Source: Pararhodobacter zhoushanensis
Lineage (GTDB): Bacteria; Pseudomonadota; Alphaproteobacteria; Rhodobacterales; Rhodobacteraceae
DNA length: 64,000 nucleotides
Reading direction: 5' to 3'
Assembly (NCBI RefSeq): GCF_025949695.1
Contig: NZ_JAPDFL010000001.1
Span: 1,925,501 to 1,989,500, forward strand
A model generated the notes under the pieces. It was given only the letters and a program-made list of their open reading frames with translations. It was not told the origin of the DNA and did not search any database. Within the stretch, counting starts at the first letter, position 1, and each line of letters starts with the position of its first letter. This document shows, one piece after another, positions 17,725-25,960 of the stretch. A program made the position numbers and the translations under genes.

Positions 17725-18566
17725 GCACGGTCTATGACACACGGCGTTGCGCGTTGGGCGAAGGGCCCTTGTGGCACCCCGAACGCGGTCAGCTCTTCTG
17801 GTTCGACATTCTGGGTAAGCGACTGCTCTCGCGTGAGGGGGACAAGCCACTGGAGTGGCGGTTTGACGACATGGTCTCGGCAGCCGGTTGGGTGGACCGC
17901 GACACGCTGCTGATCGCGTCCGAGACCGGGTTGTGGCGCTTCGATCTGCTAACGGGCCACCGCACGCTGGTGATCCCGCTTGAGGCCGACAGCCCGCTCA
18001 CCCGCTCGAACGACGGGCGCGCCGACCGGCAGGGCGGGTTCTGGATCGGCACGATGGGCAAGCGCGCGCAGCCTGGCATGGGGGCGCTCTATCGCTACTA
18101 TCGTGGCGAGTTGCGCAAGCTCTTTGCGTCAATGACCATCCCCAATGCGCTGTGTTTCTCGCCCGATGGCAGGCTGGCCTATTTCGCCGATACCGAAGCC
18201 CAGCGTTTGTTTCGCGTGGCGCTGGATGCGCAGGGCTGGCCGAGGGGCGCGGCGGCACCGTTTGTCGATCTTGCCCCCAAGGGCCGCTTCCCCGACGGCG
18301 CGGTCTGCGATGCCGAGGGCGGGATCTGGAACGCCCATTGGGGGGCAGGGTGCGTGGACCGGTTCTTGCCGGACGGCAGCTTTGATCGCTCGCTTGCGGT
18401 TGCCGGGCTGCACAGCAGTTGCCCGGCCTTTGGTGGCGCCGATCTGGCGACGCTGTTCGTCACCAGCGCCTATGACGGGCTCGACGATCCTGACGCGGAT
18501 CAGGGATGTGTCTTTTCGGTGCCGGCGGGTGTCGCCGGACTGGCGGAGAATCGCGTCGATTTGTGA
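17721..18566 (+). CDS. SMP-30/gluconolactonase/LRE family sugar lactonase
   Basis: 281 residues of a six-bladed beta-propeller metallo-lactonase. Metal ligands can be placed: Glu14 in GEGPLWHP, Asn in TIPNALCFSPD and Asp in GRFPDGAVCD, with substrate residues in RSNDGRAD and FWIGTMG. It would hydrolyse the arabinono- or galactonolactone made by the dehydrogenase before the dehydratase acts. It is the last gene of the operon, with its ATG overlapping the aldolase stop. Confidence 0.88.
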   Translation: MSTVYDTRRCALGEGPLWHPERGQLFWFDILGKRLLSREGDKPLEWRFDDMVSAAGWVDRDTLLIASETGLWRFDLLTGHRTLVIPLEADSPLTRSNDGRADRQGGFWIGTMGKRAQPGMGALYRYYRGELRKLFASMTIPNALCFSPDGRLAYFADTEAQRLFRVALDAQGWPRGAAAPFVDLAPKGRFPDGAVCDAEGGIWNAHWGAGCVDRFLPDGSFDRSLAVAGLHSSCPAFGGADLATLFVTSAYDGLDDPDADQGCVFSVPAGVAGLAENRVDL

Positions 18567-18694
18567 CCGCCGCAGGCCAAAAACCCCATCTTTTTCAGCA
18601 TTTCTTGGACGGCGACCTTGCTCTCAGCTGCGTATGTGGTCAAATCCCTACCCCTATAGGACCAAGACGGCACAGCGTCCGAAAGGATCAGTTC

Positions 18695-19078
18695 ATGACA
18701 CGTTTGCGGATTTTGCAGGTTGAAGACGACTACGATATTCTGGACATCTCCAAGATCGCTCTGGAGGCCATCGGCGGCCATGAGGTGTTCCAGTTCTCGG
18801 ATGGCTACGAGGCGGTCGCCAAGGCGGAAGAGATCTCGCCAGACTTGATTCTGCTCGACGTGCTGATGCCGCGTCTGTCGGGGCAGGAAACCCTCGAGCA
18901 GCTGCGCGGTCTGCCCAAGTGCAAACAGGTTCCGGTCATCTTCATGACCGCCAAGACTCAGGAAGACGTGGTTAACCGGCTGCGGGATATCGGGGCGGCG
19001 GGAATTGTGATAAAGCCGTTTGACCCGATTGCGCTTTCGTCTGACATTGCCACTATACTGTCGTCCACGGGCGTTTGA
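18695..19078 (+). CDS. single-domain response regulator (CheY-like receiver)
   Basis: 127 residues, receiver domain only. Acidic pair ED at 10-11, phospho-acceptor Asp55 in LILLDVLMPRLSG, conserved Thr in FMTAK and Lys in VIKPF. There is no output domain, so it works by protein contact or as a phosphate shuttle. AAAGGA lies eight bases before the ATG. The gene is 128 bases after the sugar operon and is read with the next response regulator; with the kinase and HPt nearby it is a candidate intermediate in a phosphorelay. Confidence 0.9.
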   Translation: MTRLRILQVEDDYDILDISKIALEAIGGHEVFQFSDGYEAVAKAEEISPDLILLDVLMPRLSGQETLEQLRGLPKCKQVPVIFMTAKTQEDVVNRLRDIGAAGIVIKPFDPIALSSDIATILSSTGV

Positions 19079-19283
19079 TCCTGAAGACTTATTGTTCTCT
19101 GTTAATCATCGATAACCATTGTTTGAGCTGATTGGTGACGATTTGTTTACATTGCACGCGGTTTCGCGGGGATGGAATTCTACATATTGTCATGGTTTCA
19201 CATCTGTGAGAATCAGCTAGAAAGATTTGGTAGCGTATTGTTTGCAACTCAGAGGTGACAAGTCCGGCGTCACGGAGCGTTCT

Positions 19284-20168
19284 ATGAAGATTCTGGCCGT
19301 CGATGATGACGCATTTATACTTGAGCTTTTGGGCTTGTTCACCGCGAAGGTGGGCTTTCCCAATGTGACCAAGGCCGCATCCGGCCCCGAGGCACTTGCG
19401 CTGCTGAACGACTCCTCCAACGGTTATGACTGCATGCTGTTGGACATCAGCATGCCCGAGATGGACGGTATCGAACTTTGCGGTCGCATCCGGGCCATGC
19501 CTGCCTATAGCAAGACGCCCATCATCATGCTGACCGCGATGCGCGAAAAAAGCTATGTAGACGGCGCGTTTAAGGCCGGGGCGACCGACTATCTGACCAA
19601 GCCGCTTGATGTGACCGAACTGGGCGCCCGCCTGCGCGTGATCGCTGAACTGGTCGCGGCCCGCCGCAGCGTTCAGGCTTTGACCCACGATGCGGTCACG
19701 CTGGTCAGCAATACGCCTGCGATCCCGCTCGAGCGTGAAATCCCGATCGAAGGCGTGCCGGGGCTGATCGAATACACCGCCTTGGGTAACTATATCCTGC
19801 AGCTGTCGGACTCTGGTCTGGGCACGGCGCAGGTGGTCGCGGCCAAAATCAACGACATCGAAGAGATCTATGAAAAGGCGTCGCCGGCCGAGTTCCAGCA
19901 ACTGATTGTCACCATCGCCACGGCCCTCAGCGCCGTGTTTCGCGAGTTTGAGGGCGCGCTGGCCTACTCTGGAAACGGCGTTTTCCTGGTGATGTTCTAC
20001 AAAGAGTCGATGGAGCCTTCGGCGGGCCTTGAGCGGACCTTGCAGCTGCTGATCGACAAGAAGGGTCTCACGTATGTCGATGGCACGCAGCTTGAGGCCA
20101 TCGTCACCATTGGCAACCCGATCCGCCCCAATCCGGGCAAGGCGCGTCGAGATCAGCAAGACCTTTGA
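19284..20168 (+). CDS. response regulator with degenerate GGDEF-like C-terminal domain (copy 1), probable 3' frameshift
   Basis: 294 residues as read. Receiver at 1-120: DDD at 7-9, Asp54 in MLLDISMPEMDG, and YLTKPLD. From about 155 to the end there is a domain that follows the GGDEF outline (ALGNYILQLSDSGLG, then FREFEGALAYSGNGVFLVMFY in the place of the signature turn) but has no GGDEF residues. It is paralogous to the protein at 22593-23594. After GNPIRPNPGKA the frame diverges from the paralogue, while a +1 frame continues ISKTFDRAVARAESRMSKRAASD to a TAA at 20221-20223, matching the paralogue's last helix. A one-base insertion (or two-base loss) around 20142-20146 is likely. An AT-rich 205-base region precedes the gene. 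Confidence 0.8.
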   Translation: MKILAVDDDAFILELLGLFTAKVGFPNVTKAASGPEALALLNDSSNGYDCMLLDISMPEMDGIELCGRIRAMPAYSKTPIIMLTAMREKSYVDGAFKAGATDYLTKPLDVTELGARLRVIAELVAARRSVQALTHDAVTLVSNTPAIPLEREIPIEGVPGLIEYTALGNYILQLSDSGLGTAQVVAAKINDIEEIYEKASPAEFQQLIVTIATALSAVFREFEGALAYSGNGVFLVMFYKESMEPSAGLERTLQLLIDKKGLTYVDGTQLEAIVTIGNPIRPNPGKARRDQQDL

Positions 20169-20247
20169 TCGCGCCGTGGCACGTGCCGAAAGCCGCATGA
20201 GCAAGCGGGCAGCGTCAGACTAAACCGCGCTGCTCGTGCCCTTCTGA

Positions 20248-22119
20248 TCAGTTCCCGCTCTCGTAGACCGTTTCATCGCGCACCGCGCTGGTGCGGGGGA
20301 CAGGGCGTTTGGTCGGAATGGTGAACCAAAAGGTCGTAAAGCCGTTGGGCACGCTGTCATAGCCAACCTCGCCGCCCGACTGCTCGACGATCTGTTTGAC
20401 GATGCTCAGCCCCAGCCCCGTCCCGCCGCGGCTGCGGGTGGCCGACTGCTCGGCCTGCGAGAAGGGTTTGAAGATGCGCTTGCGGAAGGCATCCGAGATG
20501 CCGACGCCCTGATTCTTCACCGCGACGCGGACAAAATCGCCGGTTCGTTCCACCATGATATCCACGACACTGCCCTTGTTGGCGAATTTCGTCGCGTTGG
20601 ACAGCAGGTTCGCCATGATCTGATGAAAGCGCTTCTGATCGGTGTAGCCGTTCAGGCGGCGGCTCAGACTGATGACATTGCAGGTCACATCGTATTTCTC
20701 GGCAATGGGTGTATTCGCCATGACCGCGTCCTCGATCATAGGCAGGATCGGGGTTTCGGTCAAGGTGAAGGTCACCTGTCCCGAAGAATATTTTTCGAAA
20801 TCCAGAATATCGTCGATCAAGGCGCGCAAGCGGTTCCCATTCTGCTGGGCGATATAGAGAAGGCGCTGAGTCTGGTCCGAGTAATTCTCGTCGGTGAAAG
20901 ATGTTAAAAGGGATAGAGCCCCGACGATGGAGGTAAGAGGCGTGCGAAGTTCGTGACTTACGGTCGCGACGAACTCGTTCTTCAATTCAATCAGGCGGCG
21001 ATGTTCGGTTACGTCGACAATCTGAACGATAAAAGATTCCGGATCGCCATTTATTGCCTTGATCAAGGCGACGCTCATCAATCCCCAGACAATGGCACCA
21101 TCGCCGCGGACCAACCGCTTTTCGATCCGGTAGGAGGGAATTTCACCGGCCTTGAGCAATTCTAATTGGCCCACATCACTGTCGATATCTTCATGAAGCA
21201 GGAAAGAATTGAATTCCTTGTCCACCAACATGGTTTCGCTGTAACCGTAAAGCGAGCAGAACGCAGTATTAACAGAATGAATCGTTCCGTCCAGATTAAC
21301 GATGGCCTTGCCGATGGGCGCGTTATCAAAGGCAAGGCGGAATTGCTCGTTGCTGCGCATCAGTGCAAGTTCGTGGCGTTTTCGTTCGGTTACGTCGATC
21401 AGCGTGCTGGCCACGATGCGCGGCGTCCCATCCGGTTTGCGTTCCGTCACGAACAATCCAGCGCGGATCCAGCGCCATGACTGATCGTCGGGCTTGCGAA
21501 AGCGATACTCGCACGACGCCTGATCAAGCTTCGAGGTCATCAGGATCTGGGTGGGTGACAGGGCAATTTCCAGATCGTCAGGATGCACCCGCGACCGCCA
21601 TTCCTGACGCATCTCGGCCGGATCGGTTGCCTTGATTTCCAGAATATCCTGCGCAATCGGCGACGTCGAAACAACCATCGAGTCGGGGAAGAATTCGACA
21701 ACCCCAATGCCCGCCCCCCGGATCGCAAGATCGGACAGCATCAGGTCATGATGCAGCTTTTTCAACGGTTCTGCTTGGTCGCCGATATCGTTCACGACCA
21801 GGGTGAAATGCGAGGTTCCAACCGGATTTTTCACCCGTTTGATGAAATACTGCAGGGTCAGTTCGGTCCCGTCTTTGCACCGGCCTGAAACCCCGCTGGC
21901 CGACGCGTCGTCAATCTCACGGCTTATCACGCTGCGGGCGCGTTCGAGGGCAAGATCGGGAAGAAGTCTGGCCAAGGGCAGCCCCCGCATCTCGTCACGC
22001 GCATAGCCGAACAACTGCGCGGCTTCAGGGGTGCATTTGTCGATCGTTCCGCCGGTATCAATGGTCAGCAGGCAAATGCCGAGGGTCTGAAAGGCGTCGT
22101 CGGCACATTGGGCGTCCAT
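20248..22119 (-). CDS. three-PAS sensor histidine kinase
   Basis: 623 residues from the ATG at 22117-22119, which has AAGGAG five bases upstream; a longer open frame upstream has no such support. There is no membrane segment, so it is a soluble sensor. PAS-like domains at about 10-115, 130-245 and 255-375; HisKA with phospho-acceptor His389 in TVSHELRTPL; ATPase N-box MANLLSNATKF, G1 VKNQGVGI, F-box FKPFSQAE and G2 GGTGLGLSI. The G1 aspartate is Asn here. It has no receiver of its own, and lies between two receivers with GGDEF-like domains and an HPt gene, so it is the likely phosphate source for this island. Confidence 0.9.
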   Translation of the reverse strand: MDAQCADDAFQTLGICLLTIDTGGTIDKCTPEAAQLFGYARDEMRGLPLARLLPDLALERARSVISREIDDASASGVSGRCKDGTELTLQYFIKRVKNPVGTSHFTLVVNDIGDQAEPLKKLHHDLMLSDLAIRGAGIGVVEFFPDSMVVSTSPIAQDILEIKATDPAEMRQEWRSRVHPDDLEIALSPTQILMTSKLDQASCEYRFRKPDDQSWRWIRAGLFVTERKPDGTPRIVASTLIDVTERKRHELALMRSNEQFRLAFDNAPIGKAIVNLDGTIHSVNTAFCSLYGYSETMLVDKEFNSFLLHEDIDSDVGQLELLKAGEIPSYRIEKRLVRGDGAIVWGLMSVALIKAINGDPESFIVQIVDVTEHRRLIELKNEFVATVSHELRTPLTSIVGALSLLTSFTDENYSDQTQRLLYIAQQNGNRLRALIDDILDFEKYSSGQVTFTLTETPILPMIEDAVMANTPIAEKYDVTCNVISLSRRLNGYTDQKRFHQIMANLLSNATKFANKGSVVDIMVERTGDFVRVAVKNQGVGISDAFRKRIFKPFSQAEQSATRSRGGTGLGLSIVKQIVEQSGGEVGYDSVPNGFTTFWFTIPTKRPVPRTSAVRDETVYESGN

Positions 22120-22592
22120 GAACTCTCCTTCGTCTTGAGCGCCAGCTTGGCCGAGCCCACCGTTGTATCCTGGCTTTTTGCAACAGGCGTATTTTCGCCA
22201 TTTTGTCGCAGTGCCGTTGTGTCTGCGCGGGCTCACAGCGTGTGATCGCGTAACCCTTGCATGTGCTTTCTCGCTGCAAGCTTGGCGCGAAAGGGACGCC
22301 AGCGCAACGGGTTGCGCGCGAGGCATGTCACAGCATGTAGGCAGATTTAGGGCCGACGTCCGACATGGCGCAAGATTCAGCGCCGTCGCTGCACCGTCGT
22401 GCACGGTGTTCGCAGCCGTTGATTGGGGGGATTTGTTACCGCCAATTCGAGCATGGAAAGACCGCTGTATGGTCACATTCCTGCCGCGTTCCTTGGACAA
22501 ATTGTTAACGATGAACAGGGGCTCATGCCCGGTGCGGTGCCGACCATCTGTCGGTGTCAGTGTGTGAGATCCAAACGAAGGTAGGCAGTGAC
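22120..22592. other. 473-base divergent intergenic region, no gene seen
   Basis: Lies between the kinase (minus) and the receiver protein (plus). It has lower GC patches and a GTTAACGATGAAC segment at about 22504-22516 that resembles a CtrA half-site, but no full TTAA-N7-TTAA. Short open frames here have no family resemblance. It presumably holds both promoters. Confidence 0.5.
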
Positions 22593-23594
22593 ATGAAGAT
22601 TCTTGCCGTCGATGACGACGAAATGGTTCTGGAGATCCTGTTCTCCGGCTTGCGGGCGTCTGGGTATACGGACGTTGATCTTGCACCTTCCGCCAAGGCC
22701 GCGATGAAGAAGATCGAAGAGGCGACGACGCCCTACGATTGTTTCATGTTTGATATTCAGATGCCAGAGATGGATGGCATCGACCTGTGTTCGTGGGTGC
22801 GCAAGCGCCGTGAGTATGAAAACGCGCCGATCCTCATGGTGACCGCCATGACCGAGCGAACCTATATCCAGCGCGCGTTCAACGCCGGGGCGACGGATTA
22901 CGTCACCAAGCCGTTCGATCCGCTGGAACTGAGCACGCGGATCAAGATGGCTGATCGTCTGGTGCGTGACAGCGCCCGTGCGAAAAGCGCCGCGTTCGAG
23001 ATCCAGGATCTGCGCGACAAGATCGAGAATGACTTTCGCGTCCCCTTCACCGAACCGGTGACGATCTTTGGCGTGCCCAGTGTCATCGGGCGGCTGAACA
23101 TGGAGAACTACCTGCGGCAGCTGTCGCGCTCGGGTCTGTTCTCGACCTCGGTTTTTGCGGTGCATGTCACCGGGCTGGAAGGGTACTACCGCACGCTGTC
23201 GGCGTCGGATTACTACTTTCTGCTGGTCGATGTGGCTGAAAGCCTGTGTACCGCTCTGGGCGACCGGGAGTATTTCGTTGCCTATGCGGGGAGCGGATCG
23301 TTCCTGATCACCGTGCAGCACGCCAATGCCATCACGCCGTCCATGGTGGAACGGCAGGCTTCTGAGGCGCTCAACAAGATGGGCGCAACGCAGGGGTTCG
23401 ATGGCCGCGCCTTGTTGCAATACCGTTGTGGCGAGCCGGTGCGTATCGGGGTGCTCTTTTCGGGCGGCTCGGTCGAGAAGGCTCTGGATATGGCTTTGGA
23501 AAAGCTGGAGCGCACCCTGTTGGCGCGCAATGAAGGCGCTTATGTCTCTGCACGCACGCCGGGCCTTGGCTTGGCGAGTCTCTTTGTGAAATAA
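22593..23594 (+). CDS. response regulator with degenerate GGDEF-like C-terminal domain (copy 2)
   Basis: 333 residues. Receiver at 1-120 with DDD at 7-9, Asp54 in CFMFDIQMPEMDG, MVTAM and VTKPFDP. The C-terminal 180 residues follow a GGDEF-domain outline: GRLNMENYLRQLSRS (N-terminal strand and helix), VFAVHVTGLEGYYRT, then YFVAYAGSGSFLITV where RYGGDEFVI would stand, then RIGVLFSGGSVEKALDMALEKLE, the place of the SIG...ADxALYxAK helix. With AGSGS instead of GGDEF it cannot make cyclic-di-GMP and may instead bind a nucleotide or a partner. It is clearly paralogous to the 19284 gene. The HPt gene starts five bases later. Confidence 0.88.
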   Translation: MKILAVDDDEMVLEILFSGLRASGYTDVDLAPSAKAAMKKIEEATTPYDCFMFDIQMPEMDGIDLCSWVRKRREYENAPILMVTAMTERTYIQRAFNAGATDYVTKPFDPLELSTRIKMADRLVRDSARAKSAAFEIQDLRDKIENDFRVPFTEPVTIFGVPSVIGRLNMENYLRQLSRSGLFSTSVFAVHVTGLEGYYRTLSASDYYFLLVDVAESLCTALGDREYFVAYAGSGSFLITVQHANAITPSMVERQASEALNKMGATQGFDGRALLQYRCGEPVRIGVLFSGGSVEKALDMALEKLERTLLARNEGAYVSARTPGLGLASLFVK

Positions 23595-23599
23595 AAAAA

Positions 23600-23995
23600 A
23601 TGCACAACTCAAACCCCACCCAAACGACGTGGGAGTCGCCCCGCGACATCCCTCTCGTCAGCCCGCAAGACGCTGTTGAGGCCGCGATCGAAGAACTGCG
23701 CCCGCGCTATCAGATTGCTTTGGGCGAGTATCACAAGCGGCTTGAGGGCGCGTTCTACGCCTTGCTTCGCGGCGCCGGTTCTGCCGAGGATCTGCGCGAC
23801 GTTGTCTATATCGCGCACCGGATCGCGGGCACGGCGGGGAACTTTGGCCTTGATGACCTTGGCCAGCGTGCCCGTGAAGTCGACGAGGCACTGGGACCGA
23901 TTGCCGACGCCCCCAAACAGGCGCTGCGCCATCTGGGTCTGGTTGCCCGGCTGATTGCGGCGCTGTCATCGACGGTGAACAAGAAGGCGTCCTGA
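23600..23995 (+). CDS. HPt phosphotransfer protein
   Basis: 131 residues. The HPt signature AHRIAGTAGNFGLDDLG places the phospho-acceptor at His73, within a four-helix outline (about 25-130). It is five bases after the receiver/GGDEF-like gene and surely co-transcribed. Stand-alone HPt proteins carry phosphate from a hybrid or separate kinase and receiver to a final regulator, so this completes a kinase, receiver, HPt, receiver set within 5.3 kb. No Shine-Dalgarno core is obvious, which suggests coupling to the upstream gene. Confidence 0.88.
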   Translation: MHNSNPTQTTWESPRDIPLVSPQDAVEAAIEELRPRYQIALGEYHKRLEGAFYALLRGAGSAEDLRDVVYIAHRIAGTAGNFGLDDLGQRAREVDEALGPIADAPKQALRHLGLVARLIAALSSTVNKKAS

Positions 23996-24030
23996 CCCGC
24001 GCGCCGGATCTGATCCGCGACCTGAAAAAG

Positions 24031-24066
24031 AACCCCGGGCGGCCTGTCGGCTGTCCGGGGTTTTTC
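24031..24066. terminator. bidirectional rho-independent terminator
   Basis: AACCCCGG at 24031-24038 pairs with CCGGGGTT at 24055-24062, with five T on the plus strand after the stem and A-rich GAAAAAG before it, giving T5 on the minus strand too. It separates the convergent HPt and homoserine acyltransferase genes. Confidence 0.8.
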
Positions 24067-24083
24067 GGTGCAGGGGGCGGCCG

Positions 24084-25013
24084 TTAACCCGCCGATGACG
24101 CGCCGATCTTGGCCGTGTCGTAGGGCGTGGTCTGGTAGATTTCGTTGATCCAGTTGCCGTAGAGCAGATGCGCATGGCTGCGCCAGCGGTTCATCGGTTG
24201 CTGGGTCGGATCGTCGCCGGGATAGTAATTGACCGGCACCTTGATCGGTTTGCCCGACTGCGCGTCACGGTCGTATTCTTCCTTGAGCGTGCCCGAGTCA
24301 TATTCGAAATGGTTGAAGATATAGAGCGCGCGATGTGCGGGGTCTTCAACCAGACAGGGGCCAACCTCGTTCGAGCCCAGCAGCGTCGTCAGGCCGGGCA
24401 CGGCGTCGACCTCGGGCGCGCGCATCTCGGTCCAGCGGCTGACCGGGATCAGCACATCATCCGAGAACCCGCGCAGATAGGGCGAGGCAGGCGCAAGGTT
24501 GCGGTGGCGAAAGCAGCCGAAGGCCTTGGCGTCCAGCATATGCTTGGGCACGCCGTGGAAGTAGTTGATCATCGCCATGCCACCCCAGCACACGCCGAAG
24601 GTGGAATGCACGTTGGTCTGCGTCCACTCAAAGACCTCGCACAGCTCATCCCAGTAGGTCACCTCCTCAAAGGGCAGGTGTTCGATGGGCGCGCCGGTGA
24701 TGATCAGACCGTCCAGCTTTTCGTCCTTCACGTCCTGAAACGGGCGGTAGAACTCTTCCATGTGTTCGGCGGCGGTGTTCTTGGTCAGGTGCTCGGTCAT
24801 GCGGATCAGTTTGAGATTGATCTGCAACGGCGTCGCGCCGATCAGCCGGGCGAACTGGTTCTCGGTCTGGATCTTTTTCGGCATCAGGTTCAGCAACCCG
24901 ATGGTCAGCGGGCGGATGTCCTGAATGGCGGCGCGGCTGTCGTCCATGACCATAACGCCCTCGCGCGAGAGGACGGAATAGGCGGGCAGGTTTTCGGGCA
25001 GGGTGATAGGCAT
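24084..25013 (-). CDS. metA: homoserine O-acetyltransferase (MetA family)
   Basis: 309 residues of the MetA family. The acyl-enzyme cysteine is Cys142 in FGVCWGG and the catalytic Glu is in [11 protein letters not shown]. Residue 111, which sets acyl-CoA choice in this family (Gly for succinyl-CoA as in E. coli, Glu for acetyl-CoA), is Glu here in [14 protein letters not shown] therefore call it acetyl-CoA dependent, although many databases will name it homoserine O-succinyltransferase. It makes O-acetylhomoserine in methionine synthesis. It is last in a minus-strand run after the ATPase gene (38-base gap) and ends at a bidirectional terminator. Confidence 0.93.
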   Translation of the reverse strand: MPITLPENLPAYSVLSREGVMVMDDSRAAIQDIRPLTIGLLNLMPKKIQTENQFARLIGATPLQINLKLIRMTEHLTKNTAAEHMEEFYRPFQDVKDEKLDGLIITGAPIEHLPFEEVTYWDELCEVFEWTQTNVHSTFGVCWGGMAMINYFHGVPKHMLDAKAFGCFRHRNLAPASPYLRGFSDDVLIPVSRWTEMRAPEVDAVPGLTTLLGSNEVGPCLVEDPAHRALYIFNHFEYDSGTLKEEYDRDAQSGKPIKVPVNYYPGDDPTQQPMNRWRSHAHLLYGNWINEIYQTTPYDTAKIGASSAG

Positions 25014-25051
25014 CGGATAAATCCGTCGATTGGGTGCGGGATCGGGGGCCG

Positions 25052-25923
25052 TCAGGCCGCCCGTGAGGCGCGCTTGGCAAGGGCCTCGACGATCAGCTCC
25101 CGAAAGTCATCGGGGGTCTGAACGCGGGCGATATCGTCGGCGGCGACCGTCAGACCCCAGTTGCGTGCCATCGCCTCGTAGCGGGGCTGGCGATGTGCCA
25201 GCGCTCGGGCGTAGGTCCAGCGCACAAAGGCGTCAGGGTCCACCGCCCCGGGCATTCGCCCGGTTTCCGCCAGATAGGCGTTCCAGCATTCGAGCAGGAA
25301 TTCTGGCCGGTAATACATCGGCTTGGGCGCGCGGTCGAAACGCTCGATCAGCGCCTGCGTATGCTCGTCCGAGCCTTCGATCCACACCAGCAGCAGATGG
25401 CGCGAGAGCACGCTCAGCACCGGGTCCACGCGGCTGTCAGGGTTCACCACCTCGCAGATGGACCCCCCGAGTCGCAGACGAAATTGTCGTAGCCATAGAG
25501 CTCTTGCGCCCGCGTCACGAACTTGGGCGTATCCATCAGCGCGGCGATCTCGGCCTCGCGGTGTTCGCCCTGACGGCGGCGGTATTCGTCGAAGGGCAAC
25601 CCGCCTTTGGCCGGGTCGCCGGGCTTGCCCAGATAGGTGCTCAGCGGCGACAGGTTATCGAAGGTGATGTTCGAGCCGATATAGACGGAATCCGACAAGA
25701 GCAGTTCACGCAGCAGCGGAACCTTCATCGCCTCGCGCTTGAAATTGTCGGTGATCGCCTCGCCCATGTAGCGCGTGCCGATGCGGTAATCGACCGAGTA
25801 GTGGAACCACCCGCCGTCGCGCAGAATGGCCGAGATCCGCGTCTTGCCCAGCCCGGACATGCCGAACAGCACCACGCGTTTATGCGCGGCGTCGGACCAT
25901 TCGGTGGGCGTTTCATAAATCAT
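25052..25923 (-). pseudogene. P-loop ATPase-like protein, frameshifted at a G run
   Basis: Begins MIYETPTEWSDAAHKRVVLFGMSGLGKTRIS, with the P-loop GMSGLGKT at about residues 22-29. The frame breaks after NFVCDSGG; another frame continues SICEVVNPDSRVDPVLSVLS to 25052. One extra G in the six-C (plus strand) run at 25463-25468 restores a single 290-residue protein. Related alphaproteobacterial proteins of about that length, annotated only as ATPase, are known to me as commonly next to metA. Function unknown. An ATG at 25975-25977 further upstream is less likely than the one used here. Confidence 0.8.
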
Positions 25924-25960
25924 TGCGGTTCTTTCTGCCTTGGCGGTCAATATGGCGCGC

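Noticed and set aside
19079..19283. Full CtrA site (TTAA-N7-TTAA) upstream of the receiver gene
   Set aside because: TTAATCATCGATAACC matches one half only; kept as a possibility but not listed.
22163..22567. A 134-codon plus-strand frame between the kinase and the receiver gene
   Set aside because: No family resemblance or good ribosome binding site, and it overlaps the probable promoters.
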